This document shows positions 42,201-54,665 of a stretch of 64,000 nucleotides of DNA, in pieces (position 1 is the first letter of the stretch; the number at the start of each line of letters is the position of its first letter). The DNA comes from Lithospermum erythrorhizon (taxonomy: Eukaryota > Streptophyta > Magnoliopsida > Boraginales > Boraginaceae). A program made the position numbers and the translations under genes. Below the pieces are notes generated by a model that made no database searches, was not told the origin of the DNA, and worked only from the letters and a program-made list of their open reading frames with translations. The DNA lies in assembly GCA_019722365.1 (NCBI GenBank), contig JADFUC010000979.1, positions 186,001 through 250,000 on the forward strand, read 5' to 3'.

Positions 42201-45200
42201 TATCAAGTATGTAAAACCGATTCTCCGTTTCCCAATGATCTATAATAAACGGGCTATTATACTAAAACAAGATCCCGTCAGTCAAAGACGATTGAAAGTG
42301 GTAGCTAAATCTCCATATCGTTGGCGATATTTTATAACTTAGCAGTATAAAACACCCCACTTATTTTATTATCTAACTTGTTTGTCACCTTATTTTATTT
42401 GGTATCGCACATTTAATTATTTGCTTATAATCATATGTATTACATTATCATATGCGCTCATTTATCGCATGATCACGACATGCGTGAGATTCTAACGAGA
42501 CTACATCATATTTTAACACACTTAAAATATTTTTCCTTTCTCATTTTTCTAATCCAGAATTTAACAAGAAAATTAATATTTTTTTTCCTATCCTCAAACC
42601 TGTCAGAACGGTAAACAATAACTTTTAACACCTCCTTCAGTACTTCACCCTATGTGTCATTTCATTCTCTTCACATTTCTTAAACATCTTTCTCGAAGAT
42701 TTTTATAAACGCATTCAATAAATTCACAGTGGAATATTTTCTAGTGTTTGTCACTTATAAATTCTACCTCCTTTCAGTAATCTGTCATTAAAGAAGATAG
42801 TAAAGTGAATTTAAATATTTTTTATACCGGCATTTATCATTTCCTAATCTTAGCTTGATTGCTTATTTTCAGTTTGATGTAGATTTCCGCCTAAAGAAAT
42901 AACACAGATTGTATCAATAAGATTTTCAATCTATTGACACGCGAGAATGCAATATTGAATAAAATGTCATTTTTCGTATTGATCATGAAGTTGTTACATT
43001 TTGTGATACAATCGCCCAACTATAAAGCCTCAACTGCCTCCTCTTAAACCCCAAAGGAGGCGAATCACACGTGCCTTGCTACAAAGATATCTCTTATGCA
43101 GCTAGCCAAGTGTAATTCTACTTTATCAGACAAACATCGAAACGACGAAAATGTAGTTAAAAAGTTGCAATAAGAACTTTACAATTTAAAAAAAATTCCA
43201 AAGTTCACAAAGACTAACGGCTTCATCATCTTCAATATAAGCCTGCCAAGATCCTAGTGATCCCTGCCTAGCTGGGAAGAACTCAAAGAAAGACTGACAC
43301 CAAGTTCTTCGCTCTCATAAAGAATCGACGAATTTAACAAATCATGTCTCAAGACTCAAAAACATGTCAATACAACTCTCGCCTCTTTATTTAAAATTTA
43401 CCCACAAATTGTAACATATAAAATTGTAACCTAAGTAGAAAATTGAAAACATTTTCAACGTTTCATTTATCACAATATCGTTTAACTAATGAGAATTGAG
43501 GAATATAAAAATATTCAGACGAGCAAGACGCCCTTTCGATTAATAAAAGAATAACAGTCTGAAACCGACGCTCTAATTCTATTACCTCACATTTCCTATG
43601 GGAATTCAACTCCACTTTTAAGGGTCGCTGCCATGGACCTGCAGGCCAGGTCGCGGTCATGTCAAAATTTTCGTGTCGGCGTCAGGACGCTATTAATTAT
43701 GAGACCAGCCTGCCCAAATCGACAAGAAAAAGGGTAAGAAAAATCCAAGAAGGTTCATCAAAAATTCAATTCTCATGCTACGTACGCGAAAAGAAGCTGC
43801 CATTTTCCAATTATAGAACTAACATTTCTGAAAAAGATATAAAAGATCAGAGAAGAAAAGAAATTGGAAGTTGTTGCTAGAAGTCAACTTAATGAATACT
43901 AAACCCATACTTAAGATATTCGAAATAACAGATCAAAGGATTTTAACAAATTAAATCTAACTTGGGATTAATTGACATGCATTTAACTACTTTATGTTAA
44001 TAACGTTATTATTTATCAATCTTCTATGTTCTGACATGGTGACTTGTAAAGTATGAATGTTTGTTTATTCTGTTTAAATATAATGTTTATTTGGTATTGT
44101 CACAAGGTTGATGCATTTCTTAAGCTCTTATATCATTACACAAGTCTAAAGTTGGGTGCTTAAACATGAAAACCCCGGCTGGAGACATTTCAGATCCTGC
44201 ATGCTGAACCCACAATAACCCCAAGCAAGAAGCATATATTTATCACATCAATCCTACCAGTTAGAATTACCACAATTTCGTGTCCCTGCACTTCGATCAG
44301 AAGATCGCGTAACGCCACGTTGATATTACCAAATTAACAAAATTTGTCATTAATGACGCTTGTATTCCTCCAAAGTCAAAAGAAACTTATTAAGTTTTAA
44401 TGACAGCATCGTCAAGTACGACACCAAAACAATAACTCCATGTGGCTATTTAAATACATCTCAGTAGTGAGCCAAGAAACTACTAAAATACCTTCGGATT
44501 ACATTTCACACTTTATATTCTTGAACAATGTAATCTTAGTAATAAAAGAGATCCCAAAAACCGTATTTCAAGCGTGATTATCATAGGTCATCCACAACGA
44601 TTTGAGAAAATAATTGAAAGTGACACTGGGGTCATCCTCGAAGGTTTAAAAGACAATGCAACATGCGGCTGTTTCAGAAAATTAATAACTGCAAGATGCA
44701 CTACGTAAGCCACACCTTAATCACCTCGCATTTCGAAGAATTCAAGGTGATATATGCTGACCTATCCATCCACCATCCGGACCATTCGTGTATTTACAGA
44801 CACCGACGCATCTAAGATTATCACACGTTTGCTTTTTATTGTCAAGTCGAGATATTATGAACAAGATTTCTTACCTGGGCTGAATCGCAATTAATAATCC
44901 ATTGCTACCATAAAGAAGTTGACTCGACAACGCCTGCTGACTTACGCCTCAATCATTTAATAATTTGGTCAGATGTCAATCGTATCATCAAGCGTTAAAC
45001 ATCTTGTTCCTCACAAGATACACAAATGGTTTAGCCGAATACACCAAACGTCAAAGATATCATGGTAATTATCGAGCACGAGAACAAAATTATTTCTCAC
45101 ATTATACGGGGTCATGCAATTTTACATGCCGCATCATTAATAATGCTTAAGACCAAATGCTAATCATAAACATACCCATATCAACTTGCAATTTGGTCAA

Positions 45201-47574
45201 GAACTTATATTTCATCTAAAGATTTTGGTTGCGCAGCTTTGATGCACCAATAGCTCCACCACAAAGAACAAGATGGACCTCAAATAGGTCAGTGAGAGGC
45301 AGCATGAAATAATCTCTATTGTTGACATTCCTGTCCTACATGTTTTTTCGCATTATTCTTGACGAGATAGCCTCCCAAGAGAGAAAAGGCATGTGCCATC
45401 TTTATCAGATCAAAGATCCAGATAATAAACCATGGAAGAAACAAAGAAAATTGTGCACTTACAAGTGCTTAAGAAATCAATCAAGCGATTCATTTAATCG
45501 ATATTTGAGCGACAAAAACATCACTATTAATACCCTTTCGCATTGAAATTCCCGAAGAAGACAGAAATAGCAATATCCAGCACGCCTGAAATGCTGCCGG
45601 CCTCATGGTTCAAGGATAAAAATCATTGAAAGAAAAGTGGTCGAAAAAGATTGACACAATGAAAGCGACTGATAAAGACAATAAATGATAACGATAGTTC
45701 TGGATAAAAAAGTGCTCTCAGTTAAGCACAAGCATTTACTTAAAACGAGATTATTAATAATGAAACCGAAAATAAGAATGGCCCGGTATTTCTATCAATT
45801 ACAAGTAATACACGAAATCTTTTGGAACCGGAAAATAAGCATATTGATGAAATATTTGTATTCTCCATCGCATACGAAATTATGAATGAAATGATGATCC
45901 TAACCCAGACCGTGGTCGAATGTCAAGGCTGACTGATTGGCCAAAATTTGAAAAGCATTTAATGATAATCGAATCGAAATCTCTTAAAAATCCGAAAAGT
46001 ATTTGGGCCTATTGTGACTATTTCTGGGCTGCATTTAAAACCCGGGTTTGCTATAAAGCTTTAAGATTATGGTAAACGAATGGTAAAAACGAGATCAGAA
46101 GATGCTGCTGCCTGCCGCACACAAGGTTTTTCTCAAAGACCACTGACATGGCGTAATTTATTCTCTCCTATTAATGCCATTATTGCTATTTAATAGGCTC
46201 GTCGTAAGATCTAATAATCTCTGACATGCATCTTATTTTTTGGGATGCTACATACTTATTTATAATGAATACTAAGGGGCTGATATACATGAAAAAATTC
46301 TAAGTGAGATTTAAAATGATCAAACATCTAAACCCAGTAAATGTATGCAATAGGGTCTTAAAGATCACTTTATTGTTAAAGTTCAACTTAATGCACGCGA
46401 TAATGCGCCAAGCGAATATTTACTTCAAAGAAGACTACTTAATAACCTATTTTGTCCTTTGTGTTTTATAAAGAAAAATAATATCCTATTGGTAATCATC
46501 GGCCGCCCATGCCGATGACTCCAAATATTATTTTAACTAATAAAGAATCAAAAGAAGAATTTAATTACTTAAAAGAAAGAATTAAACGAAGACTGGGGAA
46601 AGACCAAGTTCTACCGTTTACGTGATCGAGTACCAAAATGGTATTTGCACACCAAACAAATTAATGTGTAAAGGGATAAAAAGTCGAATATTGGAGCAAG
46701 CGAAACCCTTTTGGGCATCTCGACGACACAGAACACTTAATATCGAAAAGCGATCCCTCCGTCCTGCGGAAGAACAAGACCTCAAATAAGCATCGATTTA
46801 ATGTATTAATCATATTACACCTAATATAAGCTAAGGAATTTACTAGCAAGCATTTAGTTCTGCCCTACAAAGCAGACATTTAAACGCGATAAAACATATA
46901 TTTCGATATCTTCGGCGCACGCTCGATCTTTGGTTGCTTTATCCCTAACAATACAAAACCGCTGGCTTAAGTGATGTGACAAGCAGTGCTATTTGTCGAT
47001 CCACATAACGCTAAATCACGTACTCCAGATGCATTTACACCGCAATATCCTGAGATCCCAAGCAAAAGCGCACTCAGAACAACTTCTTCAAATCATAAGC
47101 ACAGCCTTCACGTAAGGTAAAGTTGTTAGCCATAGATTGCTAAGCATCGTAAGGACAATAATATATCTGGGCGAGCATCCGCTTACCATTTGATAAGCAT
47201 CCAACAATTATGTATGCAAGACACCATTACTCGACGAAAGCATGACATATCGTTCGATAGATTGAACACATCCCCTAAGCTTCTTTTTCATTCACTCAAC
47301 TCAAAGAAACAAGCAGATATCCGGGATATCCGCTCACGCGATAACGTAGCTTGCATCTCTTCACAGCGCTGACATCAAGCAAGAAGCAATTATTCAAAGA
47401 TTTTAACGCCACTTTCTCGGCATCTTCGGGGTTAACTACCTATGTTTCATCAAGTGAAAGATACCATTTGTTCTTTCATTACGGCGCTTGTCCCATTTGC
47501 TACTTTCATAAGGTTTTTAATGGCGCAATACGTGTTCCCATTGCACGAAAGATACTCGATATTTCAAAATAGCC
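42201..47574. other. Interior of the 6 kb block; no gene seen
   Basis: Open frames are all short (up to about 75 codons) with no recognisable protein. Stop codons are dense in all six frames. I see no integrase, reverse transcriptase or transposase motif. A GC-richer patch at 43625-43690 (CCATGGACCTGCAGGCCAGG) interrupts otherwise AT-rich DNA. The best reading is a large non-autonomous element or heavily decayed transposon. Confidence 0.35.
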
Positions 47575-47790
47575 AGAATGAAGTTTAATCACAAACGCCG
47601 AAATATCAACGCAGTACCTAATAAGTATTGCAGTATTTCAATAAGATAAGTAATTTTCAGAAGATAAATACCCCTCCATCATACATAATAAACACAATTC
47701 AAAAAATTTCAAAAAGAAAAACATATATATCATTTGAGTACTTTGCTAAGTGTTTTATTTGATATCCTATTTCACAACACAACTTAAAGT
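47575..47790 (+). repeat. Right ~210-bp direct repeat of a 6 kb block
   Basis: Partner of 41585-41805; see that entry. Confidence 0.5.
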
Positions 47791-48951
47791 CATTTTAACA
47801 AATGTCGAATAGATTCCTGGGTTTCCAAAAACTCATTAAACACTTAAACTTAATTAATTCAAGACTTAATTTTATTGTTTGCTTGTTAATGAATTATTTT
47901 AAAATGCTTAATAAATTGGCAATTTCTTATCAAAATCTTTAACAAAAATTATACTATTTTTGTCTAATCAAATAATTTCATACCTCACCAATTCTAACCC
48001 TAAAACAATCTCTTTCTCATTTCTTCAATTTTACACATTCTTTTTCTCCAATTCTATCATTGTGTTAATAATTTTTATCCATTTCTCTATTCAATTTATG
48101 GGTATCTTGATTTATTATTTTTCAATTTAATTTATTTATATTTTTATTCAACGTATTTATTATTAATATTAGTCAATTATTTCAGAATGTTAATTTTTCA
48201 GATTTTAATTTTGTATTTTATTCAACGATTGCATCAGATTATATCACTTCTGGATTAAGCATCCCTCGTTAACCAGAAACAATGATTATAAATAATAAAC
48301 GAATCCGAAGCGTAGGTCGTTGTCAAACAACTCAATTTAAGCTGCTTTTCTTTAAACTGTTATCAAACACCTAAATATTTTCGCATTCAAATTCAATCAT
48401 AATTTTAGATTCAAGAATCTCGCCCGCCTATTCACAAACTCAATTTTGGGGATTTAACAAACATCCCCAACGTAAATTCTGCACCACATTTTTAATTCTA
48501 TCATTTTGGGCCGCCCTGGCCACAAGTTTTGACAATCGAGTCGGCCCCAATCGTCCCAAAATTCGGCAACCTCAACTCCGTATCGGTTCGAGTAACTCGG
48601 TACATTTTCGGGTCGAAAATCTGATTCCATCATTCCTTTCATTTTGACTATCAAGTCAAAGTGGAGCATAAAGTGTTATCAATTTAATAATTAACGACTT
48701 GATATAATTTAATGGATCAAGTTATCCGATACTCGCTCGATAAGGGTATATATATAGTCAGGACTGAACACGAAAAGAAAGCAGTAGTAGTATTTCTTTT
48801 GCAATTATAAGAATGTCTGAATGAGAGTTCATATCATAATTAAGTTTAGCAAAAAGCCTAACTTCATCTCCTCCAACTCCATTTCAGTACCTCTCCTCTC
48901 TATCTCTGTATTTTATTTTGTGTGAGTTATATAGTTAAATTAGTAAAGTAA
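47791..48951. other. 5' flank of the AAA+ ATPase gene
   Basis: AT-rich DNA, with a modestly GC-richer patch at 48410-48670 containing a meaningless minus-strand frame. It should contain the promoter and, if it exists, the true first exon of the AAA+ gene. I see no ATG in frame with the first recognisable exon. Confidence 0.35.
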
Positions 48952-51900
48952 GTTAGAGTTTGTAGGAAGATTTCGAGTGAGAATTATCTCAGGCATAAAG
49001 CTGGAACATATATTCCAGCCTTGCTAGCTGGAGTGATTGGGATTGGGCTGATAGATGTAATATGATGCTAATAGGTTTGTTAAAATCCATAAGATATTAG
49101 TTCATCTGTCAGAGATTTGATTGTTTATTTATTTATAATAATGATGGTTTTGTTTGTATGAGATGAGTGGTAAGAATCCAGAATATAGTGAGCTGGAAGA
49201 AATAGCGAGAAAAGAACGAGTTAGATTACAAGAGTTGTTACGAAAGAAAGGAGCTGAGCAAGGTTTTTGCCCTCGTTTTACAATCGCAGTCAAGGGCCAA
49301 AAGGTGGAATTTCATTATTACAACTTTAGAATGTCTTTCGGCAATCATAGATCACTTAAGAAATATGCAGGTGACAATTAGGTTCCAGATTCCTCCTGGA
49401 TGTGAAATCCCTCGTCTAATTTCTAATCTTGTTTCTCACCTGGGAGTTGCTGATAACCATGGTGCTGGATCAAATATGATATTAAGAGCATGGGACAGGT
49501 CATTCGTTCGAATCACTCGCTTGTAAACTGAAGCAAATTCTTCTTCAATTATTAATTTGAGGATCTTTGCGTATTGTTAAAATGAACCTCCTGACATTTT
49601 TCATTCTTAAATTGTTTCAGTGGGGTTGCTTGGCAACTCACTCTTAGCCGTCCACAGAATGAAACAGTCGGGAGTCAGACGCAGAATAAGGAAATAAACA
49701 GAGATAATGAAGATCTTTGCATTCTCATGTTTCGTCCACTCATTAACTCTGACAAAGCCGTCAGTATTAATCTCTTCCGATCTTGCATGTTTGTATAGGT
49801 GTTTCTGTGAGATCATGATATATTTTCTTTTCTCGTGTTCACTATGGTTTTCATTTTGGGCATTGTGTAAAATTTATCTTATGGTATTATCTCATGTCAG
49901 ATTCTTAAAATTTCTTCAGGAACTTGAGTTCATGAAACAAGGTAGTTTAACTGAAGATGAACTTGAAGCATTGGCTTCTGTGCTGCAATTAGCAGGAGAA
50001 CAGAAGGGCTCAGAATCAAGATCTAGAAGGAGTGCACCACAGGTTTCTTCTGCAGAAAAGACTATTTCTAGTTTAGAGGCCATGGGTGTAAAGATTTATG
50101 GTGTCGATGAACCTGTCTTTGAGAGTTCTAAAAGTGAAATCTCATGGGACAATATTGCTGGCTACAACCAGCAGAAGAGGTAAAGTTCTTTCTAGGAAAA
50201 GGTTTTTGATTTTTTGTACCTCCCGTTTAAGGAGTATTGAGCAAGTGGGGGGACAGGTGCTTTTTTTAATGTATATATCAGAGTATCAGACTTAACATTC
50301 TTGTTTTCTACTTCATAAGCTACAATGTAGGATTGGTGCTGTTCCTAGTGTGCAGATTTGGTGAAATTATATTGCAGAATCTTACCCATTTGTTTATGAA
50401 CATCTGATGCTATTCTGATTTAATGAATGACAAATGTACTGCAATGAGTAACTAAGGGACATGTGTGTTCGGGTTCTGCAATGAGTAACTAAGGGACATG
50501 TGTGTTCGGGTTTATACCATTATAACTGTTGAATGACGTTTGTTAAATTATATAACCAGGGAAATAGAAGATACTATATTGCTGGCTCTGCAAAGTCCTG
50601 AAATATATGATGATATTGCTCGAGGGACACGGTGCAAATTTGAGACGAACCGACCACGAGCCGTACTTTTTGAAGGTCCCCCAGGTTTGACATCTGTACT
50701 AAAATTTCTGGTTACTACTCAGTTGGAGTTCATCAGAAAAATCTGTGTAACTGAAGTTATTAAGGCTGGATTGATGTATTTTGTGCTTCATGTGGAATTT
50801 GAACTCACACTTTAGCTTATTGTTCATGTCAACTGGTACTGTAGTTCTCTTGGTGAAAGAAGAACTTTGTTCTGACCGATTGTGGATTTGTCAGGTACAG
50901 GCAAGACATCCAGTGCTCGTGTAATTGCTAATCAAGCGGTAATTAATCTTGTTTATTTTCATACATTCAAGTTCCTGTATAAAACAATATTTCTGTGTTA
51001 TTTAGTCTATACCAGTGTATTACTAAAGTGACAGTTGTTTGAGTGAAAATAATCACTTGTATTTTATTGAAGAAAACATTACAATTTATACAGAAAAGAG
51101 TCGCTTCTAGGCGGCCTATTTTAGGAAAGAATAAAGTAATAAAAGCTATACAATCAATCAAGAATCAATTAACAAGAACTATAAACAATCAAATAAACTA
51201 TACAAGGAAAGTATCAATCATGATACTAACGGCTATATTCAATAATTACAATCTGTGTAAACCATTCATTGGGATGGACCTCATTAAAAGACAACATAAT
51301 GCCGTGCAGTCTTACTCAAAAGAAATGGTTTTGTCAAACAGGGTGTCCCATTGGTGTATGTCCCTCTAGAGGTTATTATGTCAAAATACTACGGTGAAAG
51401 TGAGCGCATGTTAGGAAAAGTGTTTTCACTTGTGAATGAGTTGCCTAATGGTGCCATCGTTTTTCTTGATGAGGTATGTGCTTGAGAATGTGATTGACTT
51501 CATGTACTACAAATCTAACTTATTATATGCATACTTATTTCTTCAATATGCCCTTTTATACCTTCTTCAGGTCGATTCCCTTGCTGTTGCCCGTGATGGT
51601 GAAACACATGAGGCAACACGAAGATTATTATCAGTACTTTTACGACAGGTAAAAAAACTACCCATGATTTCCATTTGCCCTTCAAAAGTAATTTGTTTGT
51701 GTTAGTGATCTCTTGATGGTATTATGATTGAAGGACGGATATCGTGTATGTTCTAATTGTTAATTTTCTTAAAACGCTTTATCTGCCCCAACTTCGAGCT
51801 ACCTTGTTCACTTGTCAATATGAAGGAGAGCTTCTAAAATCTAAATAATGGTGCATTATGTCATCCTGACCTGATACATTCCCAAGTTTTCTGCATAACA

Positions 51901-53096
51901 TCATTCTGATTGTTCCTAACATAAAATTATCACGGAAGGCTTGGTCGACAATGTGACATATTCAGTATTCATTATTTCCTTTTTGTGTTTTTAGTATAAT
52001 ATTTCTGGAACTAACTGTGCATGCATCTGTTATCAAGCTTCCTCTCCCCACCCCAAGTACCCCCACTTTCTGGCAAGCACTCTAAATGTCTATTTCTCTC
52101 TTACATCAGTGATCAGTCACTCACGGATCATTTTAACATAATGTTTTTAAAAAAAAAAAAAATTGAACTAGTGGAATATATTTTGTCATTTCGTTTGGCT
52201 TCTAAAAACTCTTGATATTTAGATGCAATATCTATATGCAACTGTTTTGTTTCCGCTTTGCAGATTGATGGTTTTGAGCAGGAGAGGAAAGTGGTCGTCG
52301 TTGCTGCAACAAATAGGAAACAAGATCTTGATCCTGCTTTAATTAGGTACCTGGAATTAGTCACTACTTCTTTCAGCATCTGTTTGTTCCCGGCACTACC
52401 CTAATCTGGTTGGTTTGATTTTCTTCCAGTCGGTTTGATGCTATGATTAACTTCGGATTGCCCGATGACAAGACTCGTCAAGAAATAGCTGCACAGTATG
52501 CGAAGCACCTAACAAAGCCAGAATTAGCTGAATTCGCTGCTGCTACAGAGGAGTAAGTTTAGTTAAGACTGCTCGAAGAAAAAATAACAAACTTAGTATT
52601 GATGCAAAAGTTAGTCGAATGAACAGCAAATTCATTCAATGCTAATGATGCATTTCTGTGCATAGAACCCTGATCATTGCTAAAACATGGATTCGTTGTA
52701 GATTTTTTTTGTTTGTTGTTTTCTTAGAATACATGAAAAGAAACATATCTTCCTTCTTACCATTTTCCATGTTCAGGATGTCTGGACGAGATATAAGGGA
52801 TGTGTGTCAGCAAGCCGAGCGGCATTGGGCTTCAAAGGTACAACTACCTTCCTTATTTTTCTAAAACTAGAGCATTCTTGCATATGTTTGGATTAGCAGA
52901 CACTGCTGTCTTTATACATTACCTTCCTGTTCAATAAAATCGACACAGATTATTCTGCGGGCAAGCACAGGAAACCTCCCGCCTCCAGGAATACATAGAA
53001 AGCGCTACAACTCGACGACAAGCTATATTGAGTCTTAGAGAACAAATCCAATATCCTAGACCTACTTCAAGGAAACCTCTGTTAGATTTTCAATAA
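48952..53096 (+). CDS. AAA+ ATPase family protein, membrane-anchored type
   Basis: First recognisable exon about 48952-49056 has no in-frame ATG. It carries a likely membrane helix (TYIPALLAGVIGIGLID). Then 49163-49303, 49371-49498, 49621-49759, 49920-50179, 50560-50684, 50895-50938, 51342-51473, 51571-51648, 52264-52346, 52430-52552, 52777-52837 and 52971-53096 join in phase. Counting from the ATG at 49163 gives 479 residues. That part has an N-terminal region (1-135) with an EEIARKERVRLQELL helix and a VAVKGQKVTIRFQIPPGC-like block, a linker, then one AAA module: Walker A GPPGTGKT (262-269), Walker B FLDE (320-323), sensor-1-like AATNRKQDLDPALISRF (363-379, with the SRF arginine) and MSGRDIRDVCQQAERHWASK (419-438). 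It is closest to plant proteins annotated simply as AAA-type ATPase or CDC48-like; substrate unknown. The order of features matches full-length homologues, so I infer a real gene, possibly missing its first coding exon. Confidence 0.8.
51035..51260 (-). mobile_element. Probable solo LTR (Copia-like) in an AAA+ intron
   Basis: On the minus strand it reads TTGTATAGTTTATTTGATTG, then CTGTATAAATTGTAATGTTT and CAATAAAATACAAGTGATT, the usual TATA-like, polyadenylation-like and end sequence of plant Copia LTRs. It lies inside intron 50939-51341 and does not touch the splice sites. Exact ends and target duplication could not be fixed. Confidence 0.4.
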
Positions 53097-54490
53097 CTGT
53101 TTTGCTTTTGTTGTGGACAATGAAGGCAATTGAACTTGTTTCTTTCTTAGTGAACTGCTGTTATCTATTTTGGTCATATAGGCCATAGGAGGAGTTGTTA
53201 ACAAAAAGTTTGTGTAAAGGTCATTGTACTTCCTAATGTTGTAATATTTACATGTCCCCATTTTCTTAATTCTCTCAGTTCAAATTGATAATTGTATTGT
53301 ATTGGTTAGTGCAACTGTCTGGATTTTTATCACCCAAGACTACGCTACAGCAGTGATCATCTCGGCAGATAGTTGTTGATTATTTCACACATCAGTGAAT
53401 TAATTTGTTGGGTCAAATTGAACATCATGCCTCAGGATCAATATTTAATTTTGGACCATTTTTACACTCAAATGGCGGGTCCTTACACGCAATAAAAAAA
53501 TTTTTTGCCATCGGGCGGAGTCGATCGTCTCCCCTTTTTTCAATTTCCAATTTAAAACGGTTTTGTATTAATAATTATAATATTAAAAAAATTTTTATTT
53601 TCAGCCATAACAGCCTATGTCATATTATTGGGACACAAAAAATCTAAAGTTTACGATACTGCTATTGGCTAGATGTATTCAAGCCAGCAATCTAATAATA
53701 TCATATAAGTTATTTTAAAAAATTATAATATTATTTATTGTATTAAAATATTATGGGTTTTTTTGAAATTAAAAAATTATTTTTATTAAATTTAATTAAT
53801 TTACAGCTTAATCGTCAGAGTATTTATATATTTAACAACTATATATACGAACAAATGTTAGAATGTAACATGTAGTATATGCTGGAAATGGGACATAATG
53901 GTAAATCAATTAATAATTCCTGAATTAAGAAAAATGAAATATTATTCGAGGCTAAATTGACGCGATATATATAGGTTGGCCAAATTTCGACACCTAATTC
54001 TCAAGTGGATTGCCTAAAAACACATTCTATTTATTTAAATTCCGCATTGCTAAAAGACATGAGTATGTAGGATCATTAGAATAACGGTTTCATGACAAAA
54101 TTGAGCTAGCAGCCAAAACGTCAGTATGAATTGTCCCAACACTCTAATGAACCAGCTTAAGCTGCTATCTTCCTTCCAACCACCCCCCACCCCCAGCTTT
54201 CTGCATGTTTGATGTTTCTGAACCATAAAGAGCTTCCTTTACAACACAAAACAGACAAAAACCTTTGACAACACAAAACATATTCCACAAAGTCAACACA
54301 CATAAAGAAAAATATAGAAAATTCAAGAATTATTTAATGGCTTCACCAGGATGTTTTCTTCAACAAGTCATTATTTAATGGTTCTTTTAGCAATGTTTCC
54401 GTACAAAGCTTACATCATCATCTCCTTTCTCAGCTCATCTTCATCAAAGACCACGTTACATTTAGTACATTTCCCATTTTTTTCACTACT
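53097..54490. other. AAA+ 3' flank and AT-rich intergenic DNA
   Basis: The first 200-300 bases are probably 3' untranslated sequence of the AAA+ gene. At 53405-53660 a GC-variable patch (GCCATCGGGCGGAGTCGATC) lacks recognisable features. The remainder is AT-rich with no gene seen. Confidence 0.35.
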
Positions 54491-54496
54491 AAATCA

Positions 54497-54665
54497 TATT
54501 ATTATTTGAGCTCCATCGTGCATTTTTCATATCTTTTTAATTTTGAAGTTAGCGATGATTATTTGAGCTCCAATGTGCATTTTCTTCCATATTTTTTGTT
54601 ATTATTTATACGTTTTTTAGTTAATGATGATTATTTGAGCCCCAAGGTACACATTTTCCATAACC
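54497..54665 (+). repeat. Tandem repeat, 3 degenerate copies of 57-70 bp
   Basis: Three units start near 54497, 54555 and 54625. Each carries ATTATTTGAG(C)CCA followed by GTGCATTTT or GTACACATTTT and CCATA. The copies are diverged. Confidence 0.65.

Noticed and set aside
49163..49381. Frame reading on past 49303 in the AAA+ gene
   Set aside because: Homology resumes as VTIRFQIPPGC at 49371 after a 67-bp intron, so the continued frame is intronic.
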